From NCBI RefSeq assembly GCF_034424545.1, contig NZ_CP139971.1, positions 1,984,001 through 2,048,000 on the forward strand: a stretch of DNA of 64,000 nucleotides, given 5' to 3'. Under the pieces are notes generated by a model that saw nothing but the letters and a program-made list of their open reading frames with translations, did no database searches and had not been told where the DNA came from. Shown here piece after piece: positions 9,542-18,517 of this stretch. Both the position numbers and the translations under genes were made by a program. The DNA comes from Trinickia caryophylli. GTDB lineage: Bacteria; Pseudomonadota; Gammaproteobacteria; Burkholderiales; Burkholderiaceae. Positions within the stretch are counted from its first letter, which is position 1, and each line of letters begins with the position of its first letter.

Positions 9542-11716
9542 TCAGAACGAAACGGTGGTGGTGAGCGTCACGAGGCGAGCTTCCCCCACGGCGATGATCA
9601 GATTGCTCGAGCTCGACGGGTAGTACGTCTTGTCGAACAGGTTTTTCACATTGAGCTGCACGCGCGTGGGCAGTTTCCCGACTTTCGTTTCGTAGGCTGC
9701 GAACAGATCGGCCACGACGTAACCGGGCAGCGTGAAGCTGTTGGCCGTATCGCCGGGGCGCTTGCCGACGAGCCGCATGCCGCCGCCGAAGCGCCATTGC
9801 CCGCTGATATGCGGCAACGCCGTGTTGTAGACGGCGAAGAGGCTGCCCGAATGACGCGCGGCGTTGACCATCGGCGTGTTGTCCGAGCGATCGACGGCAT
9901 CCGTGTAGGCATAGCTGCCGATCAGGCTCCAGTGATTCGACAGCCTGCCCGCGACGTCGAGCTCGACGCCGCGCGAGCGGGCGCTGCCGATCGTCGACGT
10001 GACGTCGCCGACGGTTACCGCCACGTTGTGCTTGTCGATCTGGTAGACCGCGAGCGTGCCGGCGATACCGGGCTTCAGATCGAACTTGAGGCCGGCCTCA
10101 TAGATCTGCCCGCGCTCCGGCGCGAGCGGGGCATCGACGTCGTCGGCCACGTTCGGCTTGAACGACCGGCTGTAGTTCGCGTAGAACGCGAGCGACGGCG
10201 CGATCTTGTAGACGAGCCCGAACTGCGGCAGCCAGACATTGCCGTGCGAATCGTCGGCGACGACGAACGGCCGCCCGACGCCTGAATATTGCTGGTACGT
10301 CTCCCAACGGATGCCGGCCGAGGCGATGAGCCGATCTGTCAGATGCACGGCGTCTTGCGTGATGAGCGAGTAGGTGTGGACTTTCGTCAACGAGTCGCTT
10401 TGCGAAGCGCTCGCCTTGCCGCCCGCCGCAAGCGTGCCGTACACCGGATCGTAGAGATCGAAGCCCGAGACAGCGTTGCCGCGAATCGTATCGCCGCGGA
10501 AGACGCGTTGCCGCTCGTACTCCGCGCCGAAGTAGACGTCGTGCCGCATTCCGGCGATGTCGAGTTCGCCGATCGCGCCGATCGTTGCGATCTCGTCGGA
10601 TTCGTTGCGGCCGAGGTTCGCATCCGACGAGCGGCTCAACGCGCCCGTCGTACTGTTGAACGAGCGCGCGCGGGTCAGGTATTGCTGATAGCGGTCGCGT
10701 GCCCAACCATAGCTCGCACGCAGTTTCCATTGGTCCGACAGGCGATGCTCCACACGCGCGCGGAATGTCTCCTGAATGCCCGTGCTCTGCGACCACGGCT
10801 CTTCGTAGCGGCGGTAGCGCAGGGAATCGTCGAGGTGGCCGTTCACGAGTACCGTGCCGCGATCGAACGGCATCGTGTAGTCGACATACTGATAGCTGAC
10901 GTCGATCGACGTCTTCGCGTCGTGCCACGACAGCGCGGGGGCGATCAGCGAATCGCGCTGCCGGCCGAAGCTGCGCCAGTACCGGCTCGTGTCGTATTCG
11001 CCGATGAGGCGAAACGCGAGCGTGCCGCCGGCGACTTGTCCCGCCTGCCCGATCGGCCCCGTGAGGTCGAAGCTCGCACCGCTGCCGCCGTGGCTCGTGC
11101 GCGTGGCCGACACCGATCCATGAAACTCGTCCTCGGGCTTGCGCGTCACGAGATTGATCACGCCACCCGGTTCCTGAATACCGTAGAGCAGCGACGCCGG
11201 GCCCTTCAATACTTCGACGCGATCGATCGTGGCGAGGTAATTGTGCAGAACCGGCGAGCGCATGCCGTCGACGAGAATCGAGCCGTCGTCGTTCTCGCCG
11301 AAACCTCGCTTGATGAAAGCGTCGCGCGTGCCGCCGAGCGTGTTCGTTTGCGTGATGCCGCTCACGTTGCCAAGCACGTCGTCGAGCGAGCGCGCCTGCT
11401 GATCCTCCATGACGGTGCCGCTCACCACGGCCACCGCCTGCGGAATGTCGAGCAGCGATTGCGCGGTGGCGCTTGCCACGGCGCTCGTGCGCGGCTCGTA
11501 TCCGCGTGTCGGGTCGGCCTGCGCGCTCGTGCGCGTGGTGACGGTAGGCAACTGTGTGGTCTGCTCGCTGCGCTGCGTGGTCGCGGCGGCGGGCGCGGCT
11601 GCGTCGGTGGCCGCCGCGCACAGGTTGCTCGCAATGGATGCGAGGAACGTTGCATAAAGCCGCGCACGCGCCGTCGGGCGCCGTGCTTCGCGCGTCTGCG
11701 CGTATTTGATTTGCAT
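9542..11716 (-). CDS. TonB-dependent siderophore receptor
   Basis: Outer-membrane ferric-siderophore receptor of 724 residues. After an N-terminal export signal (hydrophobic LYATFLASIASNLCAAA), the plug domain carries SLDDVLGNVSGI, LVDGMRSPV and RVEVLKGPASLLYG, with PGGVINLVTRKP at its end. The C-terminal barrel ends in Phe (TTTVSF), as expected for BamA-dependent assembly, and includes the LNVKNLFDKTYY block. Closest types by appearance are FoxA/FhuA/FpvA-like hydroxamate receptors; the siderophore is not determinable. There is no extra N-terminal signalling domain, so surface sigma/anti-sigma signalling is unlikely. A Fur-like palindrome lies about 105 bases upstream. Confidence 0.92.
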   Translation of the reverse strand: MQIKYAQTREARRPTARARLYATFLASIASNLCAAATDAAAPAAATTQRSEQTTQLPTVTTRTSAQADPTRGYEPRTSAVASATAQSLLDIPQAVAVVSGTVMEDQQARSLDDVLGNVSGITQTNTLGGTRDAFIKRGFGENDDGSILVDGMRSPVLHNYLATIDRVEVLKGPASLLYGIQEPGGVINLVTRKPEDEFHGSVSATRTSHGGSGASFDLTGPIGQAGQVAGGTLAFRLIGEYDTSRYWRSFGRQRDSLIAPALSWHDAKTSIDVSYQYVDYTMPFDRGTVLVNGHLDDSLRYRRYEEPWSQSTGIQETFRARVEHRLSDQWKLRASYGWARDRYQQYLTRARSFNSTTGALSRSSDANLGRNESDEIATIGAIGELDIAGMRHDVYFGAEYERQRVFRGDTIRGNAVSGFDLYDPVYGTLAAGGKASASQSDSLTKVHTYSLITQDAVHLTDRLIASAGIRWETYQQYSGVGRPFVVADDSHGNVWLPQFGLVYKIAPSLAFYANYSRSFKPNVADDVDAPLAPERGQIYEAGLKFDLKPGIAGTLAVYQIDKHNVAVTVGDVTSTIGSARSRGVELDVAGRLSNHWSLIGSYAYTDAVDRSDNTPMVNAARHSGSLFAVYNTALPHISGQWRFGGGMRLVGKRPGDTANSFTLPGYVVADLFAAYETKVGKLPTRVQLNVKNLFDKTYYPSSSSNLIIAVGEARLVTLTTTVSF

Positions 11717-11820
11717 AAGTCAGCGGTGTGGAGGGCCGCAACATCGAAAGAAGCGGTCACGGCGGTTTCGGCAGCCCGCTCCCCGGGTGGGGCGCCGATA
11801 GGAAGGCGTGATCATAGTGC

Positions 11821-11841
11821 TAATACGAATCATTCGCAATA
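11821..11841. promoter_or_regulatory. Fur-box-like operator
   Basis: Imperfect inverted repeat centred on base 11831, with the perfect core CGAATCATTCG and matching outer T/A positions, in an AT-rich patch. It resembles betaproteobacterial Fur sites and lies about 105 bases upstream of the siderophore receptor and about 140 bases upstream of the divergent chemoreceptor. Fur repression of the receptor/PepSY operon is inferred. Confidence 0.7.
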
Positions 11842-11981
11842 TTAACGTTTTCATTTTGAATTCGACGGGTCGGTCCCTGCTTATAAATCAAGGGTTTACG
11901 AGAATTCAGCGGTGCGCGGAGACCTGCCGTTAAGCATCTGCTGAGCAGGGAATCCCACCTGCCGTGTTTCGATGACGTCTC

Positions 11982-13532
11982 ATGAACTATCTCTCGCAGG
12001 TGTCTGTCAGCAGGAAGCTGCAGATCGTTCTGGCCGTGGCGCTGGCCAGTCTTCTTCTCGTCGGGGTCTTCGGCGCGGTGCAGATCGGCCGCATTGCCGC
12101 GAACACCGGTGCCATCGGCGGGCGCTGGATGCCGATGGCTGTCCAGGCGCAACGCATCGCGCAGCTCGCGGCTACTGTCCGCAACAAGGAATACGCTTAC
12201 ATTCTCGTGCGCTATGACCAGCGCGATCAGGTCCTGCCCGGCCTGCAAAAAAGTATCGAAGAGATGTCGGGCCAATTGAAGGCATTCGGCGGCCTGGCCC
12301 TCGGCGAGGCCGAGCGCAAGACATTCGATCGAGCCGCGGCCGAATGGCGCGAATATCTGGCCCTCAGTGCGCGGATTCAGGACGAGGTCGACAATGCCTC
12401 GCCGAATGCGGCGCGCGCGATCATCATGCAGGACAGCGCGAAGAGCTTCGAGCGGCTCACCGCTTCGCTGACCGATCTTTCGAAGGCCAGCCAGACGGAA
12501 GCATCGGGCGCGAGCGACGATGCCACGAGCGCCGCCAATCGGTCGCTGACGCTGATCATCTCGGCCGTGGTCATCGCCGCAGCCGTCGCCGCCACGCTGA
12601 TGACGCTCGTCTCGCGTGCCATCACGGTGCCGCTCAACGCGGCCGTGGACATCGCGCAAACCGTTGCTCGCGGCGATCTCACGCGGCGCATCGACGCGAG
12701 CGGCAACGACGAGGTTTCGCACGTGCTTCGTTCGTTGTCCGAAATGTCGGAGCGTCTGCGCAAGCTGATCGCCGAAGTGCGCGAAGGTGTGGAGTCGGTC
12801 AATACGGCTTCCAATGAAATCGCGGCCGGCAACCTCGATCTCAGCGCGCGCACGGAGAAGGTGGCTTTCAGCGTGCAGCAGACCGCGTCGTACATGACTC
12901 AGCTCGGCAGCGCCGCTTCGCAATCGACCGATACGGCCTTGCAGGTCAACGACCTGTCGCGAAAGGCGTTCACGGCAGCCGAGCGCGGGGGAGATATCGT
13001 TTCGCGCGTGGTCACGAGCATGAACGAGATCACCACGTCGTCGAGCAAGATCAACGACATCATCGGCGTGATCGACGGCATTGCGTTCCAGACCAATATC
13101 CTGGCCCTCAATGCGGCCGTGGAAGCGGCGCGCGCGGGCGAGCAGGGGCGCGGCTTCGCCGTCGTGGCGAGCGAAGTGCGCGGGCTGGCTCAGCGTTCGG
13201 CCGCAGCCGCCAAGGAAATCAAGGAGCTCATCGAATCGTCGGTCAGGAGCGTCGATGCGGGTGGCCAGCTCGTGGGCGATGCCGGTACCGCGATGAGCGA
13301 CATCATCGAGGCCGTGCGGCACGTGAGTGCGCTCATCAGCGAGATCGCCGCGTCGTCGCAGGCGCAGCAGCGCGACCTCGTGCAGGTACGCGAGGCGGTC
13401 GAGCATATCGACGAAACGACGCAGCAAAACGCTGCGCTCGTGGAGGAGTCCGCATCGGCGGCGGCTTCGCTGCGCGACCAGGCCGACCGGCTTGCAGCGC
13501 TCGTATCGATCTTCCGGGTGAGCGCGGCATGA
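11982..13532 (+). CDS. Methyl-accepting chemotaxis protein (four-helix-bundle type)
   Basis: Chemoreceptor of 516 residues: TM1 near residues 14-36, a periplasmic helical region of about 150 residues resembling the 4HB_MCP sensor, TM2 near 190-212, HAMP, then a cytoplasmic signalling domain with the conserved hairpin ([32 protein letters not shown]). The C-terminus ends in FRVSAA with no CheR-binding pentapeptide. Its stop overlaps the start of a periplasmic binding-protein gene by four bases (ATGA), which suggests translational coupling and sensing through that protein. The Fur-like site upstream lies between this gene and a siderophore receptor. Confidence 0.92.
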   Translation: MNYLSQVSVSRKLQIVLAVALASLLLVGVFGAVQIGRIAANTGAIGGRWMPMAVQAQRIAQLAATVRNKEYAYILVRYDQRDQVLPGLQKSIEEMSGQLKAFGGLALGEAERKTFDRAAAEWREYLALSARIQDEVDNASPNAARAIIMQDSAKSFERLTASLTDLSKASQTEASGASDDATSAANRSLTLIISAVVIAAAVAATLMTLVSRAITVPLNAAVDIAQTVARGDLTRRIDASGNDEVSHVLRSLSEMSERLRKLIAEVREGVESVNTASNEIAAGNLDLSARTEKVAFSVQQTASYMTQLGSAASQSTDTALQVNDLSRKAFTAAERGGDIVSRVVTSMNEITTSSSKINDIIGVIDGIAFQTNILALNAAVEAARAGEQGRGFAVVASEVRGLAQRSAAAAKEIKELIESSVRSVDAGGQLVGDAGTAMSDIIEAVRHVSALISEIAASSQAQQRDLVQVREAVEHIDETTQQNAALVEESASAAASLRDQADRLAALVSIFRVSAA

Positions 13533-14482
13533 AGCTGATTCGTGTTCTCGTTGCCGCGGCCGTCGTTGTTGCCGCCGCGGCCGGTTGCGGGCAAGCGTTT
13601 GCGCAGGCTGCCGAGGTGTCGAAACCGAAACTCGGCGTAGCCATGGCGGAATTCGACGATACCTTTCCCACACTCGTGCGCGAAGCCATTTCGAAGGAGG
13701 CGCGCAATCGCGGCTGGAAGCCCGTGTTTGCGGACGGGCATTCCGATCAGAAGCGCCAGGATCAGGAAGTGCAGGATCTGATCGCCAGGGACCACGTGGC
13801 CGCACTCGTCATCCTGCCGGTGGACGCCACCGCAACCTCGGTCATGACGAATGCAGCGCGTGCCGCCGGTGTGCCCGTCGTCTACGTGAACCGCAAGCCG
13901 GCGGAATCGCTCGGTAAAGGTTTCGGCTATGTCGGCTCCGAAGACATCGTCGCGGGGCGTCTGCAAGGCGAGTACGTTGCGCAGCAGCTCGGCGGCAAGG
14001 GCGATATCGCCATCATGATCGGGGTACCCAGCACCGCTGCGGCCGCACAGCGTACCCAAGGGGTGAAGGAAGTGCTGTCCCGCCACCCGGGGATGCACAT
14101 CGTCGCGGAGGAAGTCGGCGATTGGCGTCGAGACAAAGGCCTCGAAATCACGAAGAACTGGTTGACGCAGGGCAGGAAGATCGATGCGATCGTCTCCAAC
14201 AACGACGAGATGGCCATCGGTGCGATCATCGCCTTGCGCAAGGCAGGGCGCGCGCCTGACAGCATCTTCATCATGGGCGTCGATGCGACCCCTGACGGGC
14301 TCGCGCAAATGGACAAGGGCGCGTTGAAGGCGACCGTCTATCAGGACGCCGTCGGCCAGGGCAAGACGTCCGTCGACCTCGTGATGCGCATGAAAGCGGG
14401 CGATGCGTCGGCACCCGCCACGATGACTATTCCTTTTCGGCTCATTACGCCGCAGAACTACAAGGAATTGCTGGCCTACTGA
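13529..14482 (+). CDS. Periplasmic sugar-type substrate-binding protein
   Basis: Exported binding protein of 317 residues in the ribose/rhizopine/inositol family (Peripla_BP_4). It has an N-terminal hydrophobic signal ([20 protein letters not shown]), with a Cys that could be a lipobox alternative, then two Rossmann-like lobes: [41 protein letters not shown] and [11 protein letters not shown]. No ABC ATPase or permease gene is nearby on either strand; the neighbours are a chemoreceptor (four-base overlap upstream) and an unrelated gene downstream. It is therefore probably a ligand-presenting partner for the chemoreceptor, as ribose-binding protein is for Trg, rather than solely a transport component. 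The ligand is unknown. Confidence 0.88.
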   Translation: MKLIRVLVAAAVVVAAAAGCGQAFAQAAEVSKPKLGVAMAEFDDTFPTLVREAISKEARNRGWKPVFADGHSDQKRQDQEVQDLIARDHVAALVILPVDATATSVMTNAARAAGVPVVYVNRKPAESLGKGFGYVGSEDIVAGRLQGEYVAQQLGGKGDIAIMIGVPSTAAAAQRTQGVKEVLSRHPGMHIVAEEVGDWRRDKGLEITKNWLTQGRKIDAIVSNNDEMAIGAIIALRKAGRAPDSIFIMGVDATPDGLAQMDKGALKATVYQDAVGQGKTSVDLVMRMKAGDASAPATMTIPFRLITPQNYKELLAY

Positions 14483-14490
14483 CGTCATGC

Positions 14491-14526
14491 GCCGGCGTGC
14501 CGCACGCCACGCCCGACCACGCCGGC
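14491..14526. terminator. Hairpin between convergent genes
   Basis: Perfect 9-bp stem (GCCGGCGTG / CACGCCGGC) with an 18-base loop, lying between the binding-protein stop and the stop of the opposing small gene. There is no T-run, so it may be a bidirectional pause or terminator hairpin. Confidence 0.35.
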
Positions 14527-14533
14527 GGCGCCC

Positions 14534-14797
14534 TTACTGAGTGGCGTCGCCGTCTTCCGCGGCCTTGCGCTCGCGGCGTTCCTCGTTGCTGCGGCGCGCG
14601 CGCAGGCGCTGCCGCGACAACACGGTGATCACTTCCTTGGTGCTCGCATCGGGAGGAATTTCATTGCGGATGACGTTCGGCACCATCGGCAGACCGGCGC
14701 GCTGGCGACGCAGCGCGCGGGCGATCGCCTTTCGGCAGTCGTCACCGTGACATTCCCATTCGTCCCGAATTTTTCCGCAATATCGGCACTTGTTCAT
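14534..14797 (-). CDS. Small four-cysteine protein of unknown function
   Basis: Protein of 87 residues whose N-terminus has Cys4, Cys7, Cys16 and Cys21 (CRYCG ... CHGDDC), a spacing that could bind zinc. A basic, arginine-rich C-terminal half (RQRLRARRSNEERRERK) follows. I do not recognise a named family. The arrangement suggests a nucleic-acid-associated or regulatory mini-protein, but this is inference. It is convergent with the binding-protein gene; a 153-base gap separates it from the LysR gene behind it. Confidence 0.6.
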   Translation of the reverse strand: MNKCRYCGKIRDEWECHGDDCRKAIARALRRQRAGLPMVPNVIRNEIPPDASTKEVITVLSRQRLRARRSNEERRERKAAEDGDATQ

Positions 14798-14950
14798 AGG
14801 GCTCAGTCTAACCGCATTTGCCCGGGCTTTCCGGCGGCGCCTTGCCGACGGGGAGCCTGCAGGTCGCCCGTGCCGGTCGGCATTTTGCGCGTCTCATTCG
14901 ATCATTCGAGCGACAGTCGCAACCCGCGTTCCCGCGTGCGACCCCGCGGC

Positions 14951-15859
14951 TCACACCTGCGTCATCGCCACGGCCAGTTGCTTCCAGAGGTGATCGGCTG
15001 CGGGCGGCAGGCGCCGGCCGCTTCTCGTCATTAGCTGGCTGCGGAAATTGCGCGCGATCGGATGATCGAGTGGTACGGCAACCAACTGCTTTTCCTCGAT
15101 CCGGCGGCGCGCGGCGGCGGCGGACATGAACGCGATGCCGAGCCCGGCCGCCGCCAGCGTCTGGGCCGTCGAAAAGAGATCGCAGCGATAGGCCGGTGCG
15201 AGCGTCAGCGCTTCCGCATCGAGCATGGCCTGCAGGTGCTCCTGCACGGCGAAATGACTCGCCATGAAAATGAGCCGATGCCCCGCCAGCGCCGAAGGCT
15301 GCACTTTCGATGTGCCGGCCAGCGCATGGTCGGGTGTCATGACCGCGCATAGCGGCCCGAGCGAGAACGTTCGCGTCTTGCAGCCCGGCTCCCGGCCGGC
15401 GCCGACGCAAAGCCCGATGTCCACTTCGTCGTTACGGACCATGGCGACGACAGCGGACGTCGAGCCCGAACGGATATCGATCGAGATGTGGGGGTGCTTG
15501 AGGCTGAAGCGCTGCAGTGCGCCGGTCACGAACCCTTCGACGAATCCCTCCCCCACGGCCACCGTGATGCGGCCACGTTCGAGACCGCGGTATTCGGCCA
15601 ACTGCGCGTGCAACTGCCGCGTGCCGCGTTGCCGGTCGCGGTGAAAATCGACGAGCATCTGGCCGACTTCGGTCACCACGACGGTGCGGCCCTGCCGCGT
15701 GAGCAGCGGCATGCGCAGCGTGCGCTCGAGCAGTGCGATCTGGCGGCTCACGACCGACGGATTCACGGCCAGTGCCTCGGCGGCCGCACGCACGCCGCCC
15801 TGCACGGCTACTTCGTAGAGGTAAGTCACTGCGCGCGAATTCAACGGATCGGTATTCAT
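14951..15859 (-). CDS. LysR-family transcriptional regulator
   Basis: LysR-type regulator of about 302 residues: N-terminal winged helix-turn-helix (VQGGVRAAAEALAVNPSVVS, IALLERTL) and a C-terminal co-inducer-binding domain (VAVGEGFVEGFV, IDIRSGS). ATG 15859 puts the HTH in its usual place; the longer alternative adds a basic leader. It is divergent from an M20 amidohydrolase and an MHS transporter, and two palindromes lie in the shared 121-base gap, so it most likely controls that pair in response to an amide, an amino-acid conjugate or its product. Confidence 0.9.
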   Translation of the reverse strand: MNTDPLNSRAVTYLYEVAVQGGVRAAAEALAVNPSVVSRQIALLERTLRMPLLTRQGRTVVVTEVGQMLVDFHRDRQRGTRQLHAQLAEYRGLERGRITVAVGEGFVEGFVTGALQRFSLKHPHISIDIRSGSTSAVVAMVRNDEVDIGLCVGAGREPGCKTRTFSLGPLCAVMTPDHALAGTSKVQPSALAGHRLIFMASHFAVQEHLQAMLDAEALTLAPAYRCDLFSTAQTLAAAGLGIAFMSAAAARRRIEEKQLVAVPLDHPIARNFRSQLMTRSGRRLPPAADHLWKQLAVAMTQV

Positions 15860-15880
15860 GCCGGGCAGTCGTCGGGATCG

Positions 15881-15904
15881 TTGCCTTGAAGGCAACATTG
15901 TTGC
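15881..15904. promoter_or_regulatory. Overlapping LysR-type operator palindromes
   Basis: A perfect 15-base palindrome with a T-N11-A core (TTGCCTT-G-AAGGCAA, 15881-15895) overlaps a second inverted repeat (GCAAC-ATT-GTTGC, 15892-15904). Both lie between the LysR gene and the divergent M20 gene, the usual place for LysR recognition and activation sites. Confidence 0.7.
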
Positions 15905-15980
15905 ATGGTCACAGGCATTTCAGCGGCAAATTGGCGATGCAATACTCGGCGGCAACCGTATCGACGAGGATCCTGCCGAA

Positions 15981-17168
15981 ATGACCGACCAATCCACCGA
16001 AGCCAGCGTGGCCGAACTTGAATCGTTCGGCGAAGAGCTCACCGCGATTCGCCGCCATATTCATCGCCATCCCGAGCTGTCGTTCGAGGAAGCGCAGACG
16101 TCGCGCTTCGTCGCCGAAAAGCTCGCGGCATGGGGGTACGAGGTGACGCGCGACGTGGGCGGCCACGGCCTCGTGGGCACCCTGAAAGCCGGCACGGGCA
16201 CGCGATCCATCGGTATTCGTGCCGACATGGACGCCTTGCCGATTCGCGAAATGACGGGCTTGCCTTATGCGAGCGTGCACGACGGCAAGATGCATGCGTG
16301 CGGCCACGACGGCCATACGGCGGTGCTGCTCGGCGCGGCCTGGCATCTGGCCCGTACGCGCCGCTTCGCGGGTACGGTGCACCTGATTTTTCAGCCCGCC
16401 GAAGAAGCCGGTGCGAACAGCGGCGCCGAGCGGATGATCGCCGACGGCCTCTTCGAGCGCTTCCCGTGCGATGCGGTTTTCGGCTTGCACAATCATCCGG
16501 GCATGCCCGCAGGCACCTTTCTGTTTCGCCCGGGCCCTTTCATGGCCGCTTGCGATACCGTGAAGATCACGATTCACGGCAAGGGCGGGCATGCCGCGCG
16601 GCCGCATTTGAGCGCCGACCCGATCGTGATGGCGAGCAGCCTCGTCATGGCTTTGCAGACGATCGTTTCGCGCAATGTCGATCCGACGCAAACGGCCGTG
16701 GTGACGGTCGGCTCGATGCATGCGGGCCACGTGGCGAACGTCATTCCCGAGTGTGCCACGCTCGAACTCAGCGTGCGGTCGTTCGACGACGACGTGCGCC
16801 GCCTGCTCGAAGCGCGCATCCGTGCGCTGGCCGAAGGGCATGTCGCGGGCTATGGCGGACGGGTGGAGATCGACGTGATCCGCGGCTATCCGGTGCTCGT
16901 CAACAGCGAGGCCGAAACCGAGTTCGCGCGCCAGGTCGCCGTGGAGCTCGTGGGCGAGGAGCATGTCGTTGCACCGTTTCCGGCCATAGCTGGCAGCGAG
17001 GATTTCGCCTACTTTCTGCAGCAGCGCCCGGGCTGCTTCCTCCGTATCGGCAACGGCGCAAATGCGCCGATGCTGCACAACGCCCATTACGACTTCGCCG
17101 ACGAGAATCTCATGCTGGGCGCGGCGTTCTGGACCCGGCTGGTCGAACGGTACCTGCCACGCACGTAA
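15981..17168 (+). CDS. M20 metallo-amidohydrolase (hippurate/IAA-amino-acid hydrolase type)
   Basis: Zinc/manganese-dependent amidohydrolase of 395 residues in the M20D branch (hippuricase, N-acyl-amino-acid and IAA-conjugate hydrolases). Metal- and substrate-binding motifs are present: MHACGHDGHTAVLLG, FQPAEEAGANSGA, GLHNHPGMPAG and GSEDFAYFL. The dimerisation domain starts near VKITIHGKGGHAARPH. ATG 15981 is chosen because it gives a normal N-terminus (ELTAIRRHIHRHPELS follows directly). The transporter gene follows after 17 bases, so the enzyme probably hydrolyses a conjugate imported by it, under the divergent LysR regulator. Confidence 0.9.
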   Translation: MTDQSTEASVAELESFGEELTAIRRHIHRHPELSFEEAQTSRFVAEKLAAWGYEVTRDVGGHGLVGTLKAGTGTRSIGIRADMDALPIREMTGLPYASVHDGKMHACGHDGHTAVLLGAAWHLARTRRFAGTVHLIFQPAEEAGANSGAERMIADGLFERFPCDAVFGLHNHPGMPAGTFLFRPGPFMAACDTVKITIHGKGGHAARPHLSADPIVMASSLVMALQTIVSRNVDPTQTAVVTVGSMHAGHVANVIPECATLELSVRSFDDDVRRLLEARIRALAEGHVAGYGGRVEIDVIRGYPVLVNSEAETEFARQVAVELVGEEHVVAPFPAIAGSEDFAYFLQQRPGCFLRIGNGANAPMLHNAHYDFADENLMLGAAFWTRLVERYLPRT

Positions 17169-17185
17169 AAAACAAGGAAAAGACC

Positions 17186-18517
17186 ATGAAGCGATACCCT
17201 CGCCCGTCGTTGCAGCAATACGAAGCGCAGGTGCGCACCGCGGGCGCGCAAGCGGATGCGGCGCCGGCAACCGGCCACATGTCGTCGCGCAAGATCGTGG
17301 TGGCCGCCGTCATCGGCAATCTGCTGGAGTTCTTCGATTTCACCGCCTACAGCTTTTTCGCATTGACCATCGGCCAGTTGTTCTTTCCGGCGCGCGATCC
17401 GATCACCTCATCGCTGCTGTCGTTCGCCGTATTCGCCGTTGGCTTCGTGATGCGCCCGCTCGGCGGCATCGTGATCGGGCGCTATGCCGACCGGGCGGGC
17501 CGGCGTGCGGCGCTGACGCTGACCATCGCGCTGATGGCGCTCGGCGCCGGCATCATCGGGCTTGCACCCACCTATGCGCAGATCGGGCTCGCGGCCCCGG
17601 CGCTGATCGTCTTTGCCCGGCTCATGCAGGGCTTCGCGCAAGGCGGCGAATTCGGCGCCGCCACGGCAACGCTGCTCGAAACAGGCGAGGACCGCAGCCG
17701 CGGCTTTCGCGCGAGCTGGCAGCTCGCGAGCCAGGGCGCGGCTGCGCTGCTGGGTTCGGGCATCGCGGCGTTGCTCACCAACGTGCTCGAAGAGCCGCAA
17801 CTGCACGCCTGGGGTTGGCGCGTGCCCTTCCTCATGGGCACCCTGATCGCGCCGGTCGGCATCTACCTGCGCCGCCACATCGTGGAGGAGCCGCCCGCCG
17901 TGCGCGGTGGCGCGCGCAATTGGCGCGGGGTGGACGTGCGCAACTGGTTCCTCGTCGTATTCGCGATCATGGGCATGACGGTGGCGACCTATCTGCTGAT
18001 GTACTTTCTGCCGACCTATTGCATCCAGACGTTGAAGCTGCCGCCGAAGCTCTCGATGTTCGTAGGCGTGGGCGCCGCTGCCGTCTCGCTCGTCATGTGC
18101 CCGATCTACGGCGCATGGTCCGATCGCATGGGGCGGCGCAAGCCGCTCGTCGTGACTGGCCGCGTCGCGCTGCTGTTGCTGATCTATCCGGCTTTCTGGG
18201 TCATGACGCACTTCCCGGCGCTGCCCGTCGTGCTGGCGATGATGTTCGTGCTCATGCTCTGCTACACGATGGGTTCCGCGCCGGCGTACGCGCTGATGCC
18301 CGAGAGCTTTCCGAAATCGATCCGTGCCGGCTTCATGGCTAGCGCCTATGCCATTTCCGTTTCTCTTTTCGGCGGCACGGCGCAACTCGTGGCCGGCTGG
18401 CTCATTCGCGCCACGGGCAATCCGATGGCACCGGCCTGGTACATGATCGTCTGCGTCGTCATTTCGCTCGTCGCCGTGCTGCTCTTCGAGGAAACGGGCG
18501 GAAAGGCACTCCAGTAA
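17186..18517 (+). CDS. MHS-family major facilitator transporter
   Basis: Twelve-helix major facilitator of 443 residues in the metabolite:H+ symporter (MHS) group that includes ShiA, KgtP and citrate or proline carriers. The diagnostic NLLEFFDFTAYSFFA opening, the RYADRAGRRAAL loop-2 motif and the GFAQGGEFGAATATLLE helix-5 motif are visible. It starts 17 bases after the M20 amidohydrolase and is presumably co-transcribed, importing that enzyme's substrate or a related carboxylate or amide. It ends immediately before the stop of the convergent GGDEF gene, with no spacer. Confidence 0.9.
   Translation: MKRYPRPSLQQYEAQVRTAGAQADAAPATGHMSSRKIVVAAVIGNLLEFFDFTAYSFFALTIGQLFFPARDPITSSLLSFAVFAVGFVMRPLGGIVIGRYADRAGRRAALTLTIALMALGAGIIGLAPTYAQIGLAAPALIVFARLMQGFAQGGEFGAATATLLETGEDRSRGFRASWQLASQGAAALLGSGIAALLTNVLEEPQLHAWGWRVPFLMGTLIAPVGIYLRRHIVEEPPAVRGGARNWRGVDVRNWFLVVFAIMGMTVATYLLMYFLPTYCIQTLKLPPKLSMFVGVGAAAVSLVMCPIYGAWSDRMGRRKPLVVTGRVALLLLIYPAFWVMTHFPALPVVLAMMFVLMLCYTMGSAPAYALMPESFPKSIRAGFMASAYAISVSLFGGTAQLVAGWLIRATGNPMAPAWYMIVCVVISLVAVLLFEETGGKALQ

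Noticed and set aside
16130..17185. Fusion of the M20 region and the MHS transporter in one frame
   Set aside because: The upstream part is out of frame with the real M20 gene and reads as arginine-rich shadow; the transporter starts at ATG 17186.
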